Below the pieces are notes generated by a model. It was not told the DNA's origin and searched no databases. It saw only the letters and a list, made by a program, of their open reading frames with translations. Of a DNA stretch of 25,558 bases, positions 17,077-25,558 are shown piece by piece (the stretch's first letter is position 1; every line of letters begins with the position of its first letter). A program made the position numbers and the translations under genes. Source of the stretch: Ga0077527 sp050250695. Lineage in GTDB: Bacteria > Pseudomonadota > Gammaproteobacteria > Burkholderiales > SG8-41. The stretch is taken from positions 1-25,558 of the forward strand of contig JBFWOE010000029.1 in NCBI GenBank assembly GCA_050250695.1. Direction: 5' to 3'.

Positions 17077-17424
17077 TCATTTGCCCCACAGAATCTGCAC
17101 TGCCCACGCGCCATATCCGATCAGGGCCAGGATTACGAGCACATACAGCGTCAGCCTCAGGCCGGAATCCTTGATGTAATCCATGAATATGTTGCGCACC
17201 CCGATCCAGGCGTGTAGCAGCAGCGCGGCCATGAACAGCAGCGTCGAGTACTGCATCAGCGGCAGGCTCCACAACGCCTTCCAGTGCCAGTAATCGAATT
17301 TCGGCAGCATCACCAGCGCCATCAGCAGGAGCAGCGTGTAAACCAGCATCACCACCGCGGTGGCGCGCTGCGCCAGCCAGTCGCGCAGGCCGTAATGGGC
17401 GCCGCTTACTTCGCGATTCACCAT
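17077..17424 (-). CDS. sdhD: Succinate dehydrogenase membrane anchor subunit D
   Basis: 115 residues with three transmembrane segments (about 22-42, 57-77, 91-112). His71 in LLHAWIG matches the heme b ligand of E. coli SdhD, and Asp82-Tyr83 in FMDYIKD match the quinone-site residues. The ATG at 17424 overlaps the end of sdhC by seven bases, indicating translational coupling. The frame is open further upstream to 17670, but that would lie wholly within sdhC. Confidence 0.95.
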   Translation of the reverse strand: MVNREVSGAHYGLRDWLAQRATAVVMLVYTLLLLMALVMLPKFDYWHWKALWSLPLMQYSTLLFMAALLLHAWIGVRNIFMDYIKDSGLRLTLYVLVILALIGYGAWAVQILWGK

Positions 17425-17804
17425 AAGGCCACCCCCGCCGCCAGCGTCAGCACGATGCCGCCGGCGAGCACGATCATGCTGGTAAGGCGCGCCGTCTCGA
17501 GTTCGATGCCTATGTGCAGATCGAGGAACAGGTGCCGCAGTCCGGCCAGGAGGTGGTGCAGGTAACCCCACAGCAGTCCCAGCAGCACCAGCTTCATCAG
17601 CGGATGGCTGACCACCGCGCTGAATTGCATGAAACTGCCATGGGACTGCAGGCTGGACTGGAACAGCCACAGCAGCAGCGGAATCAGCAGGAACAGCACC
17701 GCGCCGCTGACGCGATGCATGATGGAAATGATGCCCGGCACCGGCAGCCGGATTTGCATCAGATTCAGATGTTTGGGTCTTTTTCGGGCCACTGTGGACG
17801 ACAC
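17418..17804 (-). CDS. sdhC: Succinate dehydrogenase cytochrome b556 subunit C
   Basis: 128 residues from a GTG start. Three hydrophobic segments (about 33-50, 68-88, 108-127). The RPKHLNL, IRLPVPGIISIMHRVSG entry is diagnostic. Using the GTG at 17804, Ser27 and Arg31 (quinone site), His30 and His84 (heme b ligand) all fall on E. coli numbering, and AAGGAG lies five bases upstream, so I prefer it. The frame continues to a TTG at 17858, which lacks such support. It is the first gene of the long minus-strand run. Confidence 0.93.
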   Translation of the reverse strand: MSSTVARKRPKHLNLMQIRLPVPGIISIMHRVSGAVLFLLIPLLLWLFQSSLQSHGSFMQFSAVVSHPLMKLVLLGLLWGYLHHLLAGLRHLFLDLHIGIELETARLTSMIVLAGGIVLTLAAGVALW

Positions 17805-17908
17805 ACGCACTCCTTGGGACGAAGTTCGGTTCTGCTGAGCGGGAGCTCTACCCGGCAACCACTCTCCGGATGGCGATGCTGCGCCGCATGCACCGCATCA
17901 ATTGAGAG

Positions 17909-17937
17909 TTTTTAGCACGAGTGAAAACGGATCAGAA
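17909..17937 (-). promoter_or_regulatory. Candidate sdh promoter
   Basis: On the minus strand TTCTGA (17937-17932), a 17-bp spacer and TAAAAA (17914-17909) sit about 105 bases before the sdhC start. A TGC just before the -10 gives an extended element. The matches are moderate, but this is the best sigma-70-like pair seen in that leader. Confidence 0.45.
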
Positions 17938-18200
17938 CCGAGAATAAGCGCATGAAATACTACCAGCTTTTGCAACGCAGCGGAACGCGCGGCAGCACCC
18001 GCCAACGGCAAAATCCGTTCATGCGATCGTGCTGCGTTGACGCGTGCGTAAAGCCTGCGGATTGAAGATTCCATATGCCGTTGCGGCGTCCCGCCGTGCG
18101 GTAACCGCCGCGAAAGATCGGCGCCCGATCCACATATTGCGATCATTCCATTGCAGTGATGCGACGGCGGCGCACTTACTGCCGCGCTGCCCGGGTGTTG
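17938..18200. other. Non-coding divergent control region between sdhC and mdh
   Basis: About 260 bases with no supportable gene on either strand; the frames here have no recognisable protein features. A 19-bp imperfect palindrome with ATCA/TGAT ends lies at 18142-18160, some 40 bases before the mdh -35. In several betaproteobacteria I recall a GntR-type regulator gene near here; none is present in this window. Confidence 0.6.
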
Positions 18201-18230
18201 TTGACCGAAATTCCCCGCGTTCGCTATCAT
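18201..18230 (+). promoter_or_regulatory. Candidate sigma-70 promoter for mdh
   Basis: TTGACC (18201-18206), 18-bp spacer, TATCAT (18225-18230). Five of six bases match at each hexamer. It predicts a transcript start near 18237 and a leader of about 100 bases before the mdh ATG. Confidence 0.65.
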
Positions 18231-18336
18231 CCGCGATGTACTCCGGTGTGCGCACAACGTGTCACTTCGTCCTTGTTTCTCGCCCGATGCCAGCGCCGCC
18301 ATCCCACAAAAAACCAGGAAATTCAGGAGCTTCCAG

Positions 18337-19326
18337 ATGAAACGACCCATGCGCGTGGCGGTAACCGGCGCCGCCGGCCAGATCGGCTACAGCCTGCTGT
18401 TCCGCATCGCCAGCGGTGAAATGCTCGGCAAGGACCAACCGGTAATCCTGCAGTTGCTGGAAATCCCCGACGAGCGCGCGCAAAAGGCGCTGAAGGGCGT
18501 GATGATGGAACTCGACGACTGCGCCTTCCCGCTGCTGCACGGCATGGTGCCCGCCTCCGACCCGATGGTGGCCTTCGCCGACGCCGATGTCGCTCTGCTG
18601 GTCGGCGCCCGTCCCCGCGGCCCCGGCATGGAGCGCAAGGATCTGCTCGAAGCCAACGGCAGGATTTTCGCGCCGCAGGGTCAGGCACTGTCCGAAGTCG
18701 CCAAGCGCAGCGTCAAGGTGCTGGTCGTGGGCAACCCCGCCAACACCAACTGCCTTATCGCGATGAAAAACGCGCCCAAGCTCAAGCCCTCCAACTTCTC
18801 GGCGATGATGCGCCTCGACCACAACCGCGCACTGACCCAGGTCGCACAGAAAATCGGCAAGCCGGTCACCGAGATCAAGAAACTCACCGTCTGGGGCAAC
18901 CATTCCGCCACCCAATATCCCGACATCTTCCAGGCCACCGCCGGCGGCAAGAAAATATGGCCGATGATCAACGACCAGGCCTGGCTCGAAAACGATTTCA
19001 TTCCGACCATCCAGAAGCGCGGCGCCGCGATCATCGACGCCCGCGGCCTGTCTTCCGCGGCGAGCGCGGCCAATGCAGCCATCGACCACATCCGCGACTG
19101 GGTCAAGGGCACCAAGGCAGGCACCTGGGTCAGCATGGGCATCCCGTCCGACGGCAGCTACGGCATCCCCGCCGGCATGATTTACGGCTTCCCGGTGACC
19201 TGCAAGGACGGCAAGTACAAGATCGTCAAGGGTCTCGACCAGAGCGAATTCAGCAAGGCGCGCATGCAGGCGACGCTGAAGGAACTCCAGGAAGAACGCG
19301 ATTCGATACTGGGATTGCTAGGCTGA
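18337..19326 (+). CDS. mdh: Malate dehydrogenase
   Basis: 329 residues. Interconverts malate and oxaloacetate with NAD(H). Rossmann motif TGAAGQIGYSLL (10-21) and the acidic LLEIP after the second strand (Glu42) favour NAD over NADP. Mobile-loop arginines (ARPRGPGMERK, 91-101), VVGNPANTNC (130-139), and the catalytic pair Asp161 (MMRLDHNRA) and His189 (VWGNHSATQYPD) are present. This is the longer cytosolic/chloroplast-like MDH group and not the E. coli type. ATG 18337 has AGGAG seven bases upstream; an upstream extension to 18259 has no such support. An intrinsic terminator follows. Confidence 0.97.
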   Translation: MKRPMRVAVTGAAGQIGYSLLFRIASGEMLGKDQPVILQLLEIPDERAQKALKGVMMELDDCAFPLLHGMVPASDPMVAFADADVALLVGARPRGPGMERKDLLEANGRIFAPQGQALSEVAKRSVKVLVVGNPANTNCLIAMKNAPKLKPSNFSAMMRLDHNRALTQVAQKIGKPVTEIKKLTVWGNHSATQYPDIFQATAGGKKIWPMINDQAWLENDFIPTIQKRGAAIIDARGLSSAASAANAAIDHIRDWVKGTKAGTWVSMGIPSDGSYGIPAGMIYGFPVTCKDGKYKIVKGLDQSEFSKARMQATLKELQEERDSILGLLG

Positions 19327-19349
19327 GCATTTCCGACATGCCTGCGCCG

Positions 19350-19389
19350 GAGCGGACCCTGCAAGCCTGCAGCGTCCGCTCTTTTGTTT
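19350..19389 (+). terminator. Intrinsic terminator between mdh and prpC
   Basis: Stem GAGCGGAC (19350-19357) with GTCCGCTC (19374-19381), further inner pairing CTGCA/TGCAG, then TTTTGTTT. It ends only six bases before the prpC ribosome site (AAGGA, 19396-19400), so prpC relies on read-through or on a promoter I cannot see. Confidence 0.8.
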
Positions 19390-19407
19390 GAACATCAAGG
19401 AACGACG

Positions 19408-20565
19408 ATGAACAACAAGTCCGAAGCCTCTGCCTTCAAACCGAAAAAATCCGTGGCCCTGTCGGGCGTGCCCGCCGGCAGCACCGCGCTGTGCACCGTC
19501 GGCCGCAGCGGCAACGACCTGCATTACCGCGGTTACGACATCCTCGACATCGCCGAGACCTGTGAATTCGAGGAAATCGCCCACCTGCTGGTGCACGGCA
19601 AGCTGCCCAACGCCGCCGAACTCACCGCCTACAAGACCAAGCTCAAATCGCTGCGCGGCCTGCCCGCGGCGGTGCGCAACGTGCTGGAGCAGCTGCCGCC
19701 TGCGGCGCACCCGATGGACGTGATGCGCACCGGCTGCTCGGCTCTGGGCGCGGCACAGCCCGAACGCGAAGACCATAACCTGCCCGGCGCGCGCGACATT
19801 GCCGACCGGCTGATGGCGTCCTTCGGCTCGATGCTGCTCTACTGGTATCACTGGAGCCAGAACGGCAAACGCATCGACGTTGAAACCGACGACGATTCCA
19901 TCGGCGGCCATTTCCTGCACCTGCTGCACGGCAAACCGGCCTCCGCATCCTGGGTGCGTGCGATGCACACCTCGCTCAACCTCTACGCCGAACACGAATA
20001 CAACGCCTCGACCTTCACCTGCCGCGTCATCGCCGGCACCGGTTCCGACATCCATTCGGCGATCACCGGCGGCATCGGCGCTCTGCGCGGCCCCAAACAC
20101 GGCGGCGCCAACGAAGTCGGGTTCGAGGTGATGAACCGCTACGAAACACCCGATGACGCCGAAAACGACATCGTCACCCGCATCGCCAACAAGGAAGTGG
20201 TGATCGGCTTCGGCCACCCGGTCTACACCATTGCCGATCCGCGCAACAAGATCATCAAGGAAGTCGCGCGCAAGCTGTCGAAGGAGATCGGCGACATGAA
20301 GATGTTCGACGTCGCCGAACGCATCGAGACGGTGATGATGCGCGAGAAGAAAATGTTCGCCAACCTCGACTGGTACTCCGCGGTGTCGTACCACCGCATG
20401 GGCGTGCCGACGCCGATGTTCACCCCGCTGTTCATCATCTCGCGCACCAGCGGCTGGTCGGCTCACGTCATCGAGCAGCGCATCGACAACAAGATCATCC
20501 GCCCGACCGCGGTCTATACCGGGCCGGAAAACCGCAGCTTCGTCGCGCTCAAAGACCGCAAGTAA
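19408..20565 (+). CDS. prpC: 2-methylcitrate synthase
   Basis: 385 residues. Condenses propionyl-CoA with oxaloacetate in the methylcitrate cycle. It is a short citrate-synthase fold lacking the N-terminal domain of GltA. Catalytic residues are His231 in RGPKHGGAN, His270 in IGFGHPVYTIADPR and Asp321 in ANLDWYSAV. The family features GFGHPVYT and EEIAHLLVHGKLP favour PrpC over citrate synthase, and prpD follows 27 bases later. The start at 19408 has AAGGA seven bases upstream. Some PrpC enzymes also use acetyl-CoA, so residual citrate synthase activity is possible. Confidence 0.94.
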   Translation: MNNKSEASAFKPKKSVALSGVPAGSTALCTVGRSGNDLHYRGYDILDIAETCEFEEIAHLLVHGKLPNAAELTAYKTKLKSLRGLPAAVRNVLEQLPPAAHPMDVMRTGCSALGAAQPEREDHNLPGARDIADRLMASFGSMLLYWYHWSQNGKRIDVETDDDSIGGHFLHLLHGKPASASWVRAMHTSLNLYAEHEYNASTFTCRVIAGTGSDIHSAITGGIGALRGPKHGGANEVGFEVMNRYETPDDAENDIVTRIANKEVVIGFGHPVYTIADPRNKIIKEVARKLSKEIGDMKMFDVAERIETVMMREKKMFANLDWYSAVSYHRMGVPTPMFTPLFIISRTSGWSAHVIEQRIDNKIIRPTAVYTGPENRSFVALKDRK

Positions 20566-20592
20566 CGCACAGTCCAAAGACAAAGGCACAGC

Positions 20593-22035
20593 ATGTCCTC
20601 TCACATCTCCAACGTCCGCCCCAAACCCGACCAGGTCATCGCCGACATCACTGATTACGCCGGCAAGGCGAAGATCAGCAGCGCCGAGGCCTACAACACC
20701 GCGCGGTTGTGCCTGATGGACACACTGGGCTGCGGCTTCGAAGCACTGTCCTACCCTGCCTGCACCAAGCTGATGGGGCCGGTGGTGCCGGGCGCGACTC
20801 TGGCAAACGGCGCGAAAGTGCCGGGGACCTCGTTCCAGCTCGAGCCGGTAATGGCCGCCTTCAACATCGGCTGCATGATCCGCTGGCTGGATTTCAACGA
20901 CACCTGGCTTGCCGCCGAATGGGGGCACCCGTCCGACAACCTCGGCGGCATCCTCGCGATGGCCGATTACCTGTCGCGCCAGGCGGTGGCCGCCGGCAAA
21001 AAACCGCTGGTGATGCGCGACGTGCTCACCGCCATGATCAAGGCCCATGAAATCCAGGGCGTGATCGCGCTGGAGAACAGCTTCAACCGCGTCGGCCTCG
21101 ACCACGTGCTGCTGGTGAAAGTCGCCTCCACCGCGGTGATCTGCAGCCTGATGGGCCTCACGCGCGAGGAAACGCTCAACGCCGTGTCGAACGCCTGGAT
21201 CGACGGCCAGTCGCTGCGCACCTACCGCCATGCGCCGAACACCGGTTCACGCAAGTCCTGGGCTGCCGGCGACGCCACCAGCCGCGCGGTGCGCCTGGCG
21301 TTGATGGCCGCAAAAGGCGAGATGGGCTACCCCTCGGGCCTGACAGCCAAGGGCTGGGGCTTCTACGACGTGCTGTTCAAGGGCAAGCCCTTCAAGTTCA
21401 CCCGCAAATACGGCTCCTACGTGATGGAAAACGTGCTGTTCAAGATCTCCTACCCGGCCGAATTCCACGCCCAGACCGCTGTCGAATGCGCAATCCAGCT
21501 GCATCCGCAGGTTAAAAACCGCCTCGACGACATCAGGAAGGTCGTCATCACCACCCACGAGTCGGCGATCCGCATCATCGACAAAAAGGGACCGCTCAAC
21601 AATCCGGCCGACCGCGACCACTGCATCCAGTACATGGCCGCGATCGGCATGATCAAGGGCAACCTCACCGCTGCCGACTACGAAGACGAGGTCGCGCGCG
21701 ACCCGCGCGTCGACAAGTTGCGCGACAAGATGGTGTGCATCGAGAAAAAAGCCTGGACGAAGGATTACCTCGATCCGAAAAAACGCTCGATCGCCAACGC
21801 GATCCAGGTGTTCTTCAAGGACGGGAGCAAAACTGCCGATATCGCTGTCGAATATCCGGTGGGCCATCGCCGGCGTCGCGCCGAAGGCGTGCCGCTGCTC
21901 GAGGCCAAGTTCCGCACCAACCTCGCGCGGCGTTTCCCGGAGAAGCAGCGTGCCGCCATCTATGCCCTGTGCCAGGACCAGCAGAAACTCGAAACCACGC
22001 CGGTGCACGAATTCGTCGACCTGATGGTGATCTGA
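20593..22035 (+). CDS. prpD: 2-methylcitrate dehydratase (MmgE/PrpD family)
   Basis: 480 residues, normal for PrpD. Dehydrates 2-methylcitrate to 2-methyl-cis-aconitate without an iron-sulfur cluster. Recognised by the MmgE/PrpD pattern: ARLCLMDTLGCGFEAL (37-52), IRWLDFNDTWLAAEWGHPSDNLGGIL (about 97-122), the SWAAGDATSRAVRLAL stretch, and YPAEFHAQTAVE. It pairs with prpC upstream. The next step, hydration to 2-methylisocitrate, needs an aconitase-type enzyme, and two are encoded downstream. The ribosome site is weak (AAAGG). Confidence 0.94.
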   Translation: MSSHISNVRPKPDQVIADITDYAGKAKISSAEAYNTARLCLMDTLGCGFEALSYPACTKLMGPVVPGATLANGAKVPGTSFQLEPVMAAFNIGCMIRWLDFNDTWLAAEWGHPSDNLGGILAMADYLSRQAVAAGKKPLVMRDVLTAMIKAHEIQGVIALENSFNRVGLDHVLLVKVASTAVICSLMGLTREETLNAVSNAWIDGQSLRTYRHAPNTGSRKSWAAGDATSRAVRLALMAAKGEMGYPSGLTAKGWGFYDVLFKGKPFKFTRKYGSYVMENVLFKISYPAEFHAQTAVECAIQLHPQVKNRLDDIRKVVITTHESAIRIIDKKGPLNNPADRDHCIQYMAAIGMIKGNLTAADYEDEVARDPRVDKLRDKMVCIEKKAWTKDYLDPKKRSIANAIQVFFKDGSKTADIAVEYPVGHRRRRAEGVPLLEAKFRTNLARRFPEKQRAAIYALCQDQQKLETTPVHEFVDLMVI

Positions 22036-22071
22036 GGCTTGATTTATAACTTATTGTTTTTAAACACTATT

Positions 22072-22614
22072 TTGAAATCACTGCTATCCAGGCTTCTGCT
22101 CGCGGCGCTGTTTGCGCTTGCCCAGCCCGTGTCCGCCGCGGAAACCCGCGATGCGATGACGCATTTCTTCGACGCCAACACCGGCGACCTCAAGGCAGAA
22201 CTTGCCGATGCCAGGGCCGCGGGCAAGAAGGGCATCTTGTTCATGTACGAGCAGGAGGGCTGCCCGGCCTGCCTCTACATGAAACAGAACGTGCTCAACC
22301 GCGTCGACGTTCAGGCGCTGTACCGCAAACATTTCGCGATGTTCACCATCGACCTCTTCGGCTCGGTGCCCTTGAAGGATTTCAGCGGCCGCGACATCAC
22401 TGAAAAGGCCTTTGCCGCCGAAGCCAAAGTCCGCGCCACCCCCACCTTCGCCTTCCATGACCTGGAAGGCCGCGAAGTCACCCGCGTCACCGGCGCGGTA
22501 CGCGACGTCGATGAGTTCAAGCTGCTCGCCGAATTCGTCGCCAGCGGTGCCTACAAGATCCGCCAGTTCGCCGAACACAAACGGTTGCACCTGAAGGCCA
22601 AAAGCGGCGGCTGA
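22072..22614 (+). CDS. Exported thioredoxin-fold protein with CPAC motif
   Basis: 180 residues from the proposed TTG start. A signal peptide is visible: Lys/Arg near the start, a Leu/Ala core (8-17) and VSA-AE as a probable cleavage site after about residue 22. The mature part has a thioredoxin-like fold with active-site GCPAC (Cys64, Cys67) and the cis-proline loop ATPTF (Pro124). It resembles SoxW/DsbE-like periplasmic reductases; the partner is unknown. The start is uncertain: the frame opens with TTG at 22039, but the leader is AT-rich with no Shine-Dalgarno at either TTG, and only the 22072 start gives a clean signal peptide. A periplasmic redox protein between prpD and an aconitase is an odd placement. 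Confidence 0.8.
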   Translation: MKSLLSRLLLAALFALAQPVSAAETRDAMTHFFDANTGDLKAELADARAAGKKGILFMYEQEGCPACLYMKQNVLNRVDVQALYRKHFAMFTIDLFGSVPLKDFSGRDITEKAFAAEAKVRATPTFAFHDLEGREVTRVTGAVRDVDEFKLLAEFVASGAYKIRQFAEHKRLHLKAKSGG

Positions 22615-22652
22615 TTCCGCATGGCGAACAGCGACCGGGCAGCCGCCGGCGA

Positions 22653-22681
22653 TTCAATCCCGCCCTGCAACACACTATAAT
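22653..22681 (+). promoter_or_regulatory. Candidate sigma-70 promoter for the aconitase gene
   Basis: TTCAAT (22653-22658), a 17-bp spacer and a perfect TATAAT (22676-22681), about 54 bases before the GTG start. A short direct repeat CCGGCACCC (22692-22700 and 22705-22713) lies just downstream in the expected leader. Confidence 0.6.
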
Positions 22682-22734
22682 CCACGGTTCTCCGGCACCC
22701 TTTACCGGCACCCCATTTTTCAAGGAGCATCCGC

Positions 22735-25422
<2,688 letters not shown>

Positions 25423-25438
25423 TCAAGGACAAACCGAC

Positions 25439-25558
25439 ATGGCCCAAGACACCTTCAATACCCTGAAGGAATTCACCCCTTCCCCCGGAAAAACCGCCAA
25501 GTACCACAGCCTTGCCGCACTCGAGGCCGCCGGCCTCGGCAAGATCTCGCGCCTGCCT
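25439..25558 (+). CDS. Second aconitase-like protein (5' part only)
   Basis: The first 40 codons before the window ends. The N-terminus is clearly paralogous to the preceding aconitase: both share the pattern F-N-[ST]-L-[RK]-E-F, then GK-T-x-KY-x-SLAALE-x-AGLGKISRLP. ATG 25439 with AAGGA nine bases upstream, 16 bases after the acnA stop, so probably the same operon. It could be a second AcnA or an enzyme specialised for methylcitrate intermediates; the visible part cannot decide. Confidence 0.85.
   Translation, partial: MAQDTFNTLKEFTPSPGKTAKYHSLAALEAAGLGKISRLP

Noticed and set aside
17898..18350. Open frames in the sdhC-mdh interval on both strands
   Set aside because: No ribosome sites, no recognisable helix-turn-helix or other domain, composition like shadow frames; I treat the interval as non-coding.
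19318..21231. 637-codon minus-strand frame opposite prpC and prpD
   Set aside because: Covers two well-defined genes in antisense and shows no motifs.

Overview
The window is GC-rich chromosomal DNA from a proteobacterium, most likely a betaproteobacterium. The main evidence is the gene order: mdh is divergent from a long run of sdhC-sdhD-sdhA-sdhB-sdhE-gltA-sucA-sucB-lpd-zapE, a layout typical of that class. I cannot name a genus from the sequence alone. Almost every base is accounted for by central carbon metabolism genes. I found no transposase, integrase, phage gene or CRISPR array.

Layout. Positions 16-2294 (+) carry a large sodium:solute symporter of the acetate-permease-like group, with an EF-hand-type loop, then a perfect intrinsic terminator, then a small unrecognised membrane protein. 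Positions 2344-2435 hold a tRNA-Ser(GGA). Its 3' end and terminator are partly duplicated about 190 bp downstream, with three hairpins between the copies. From 17804 down to 2656 a single minus-strand run reads, in transcription order: sdhC, sdhD, sdhA, sdhB, sdhE, gltA, sucA, sucB, lpd, zapE, acuI, prpE and a SET-domain gene. The SET stop codon lies inside the duplicated terminator. Positions 17805-18336 are a divergent control region of about 530 bp. From 18337 to the right edge the plus strand carries mdh, prpC, prpD, an exported thioredoxin-like protein, a full aconitase and the first 40 codons of a second aconitase-like protein.

How it fits together. The minus-strand run supplies citrate synthase, the 2-oxoglutarate dehydrogenase complex (E1, E2, E3) and succinate dehydrogenase with its flavinylation factor. 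The plus-strand run supplies malate dehydrogenase and aconitase. Interwoven with these is C3 metabolism: AcuI-type acryloyl-CoA reductase and PrpE both yield propionyl-CoA, and PrpC, PrpD and an aconitase would carry it into the methylcitrate cycle. The methylisocitrate lyase (PrpB) needed to finish that cycle is not in the window. The tandem aconitases suggest a division of labour between citrate and methylcitrate substrates, which is inference.

Most of the window is ordinary, well-conserved metabolism and I see no convincing new system. The parts most worth a second look are the tRNA-Ser 3'-end/terminator duplication with its hairpin-rich interior, the SET-domain gene beside it, the EF-hand loop in the symporter, the near-palindrome before gltA, and the tandem aconitases.
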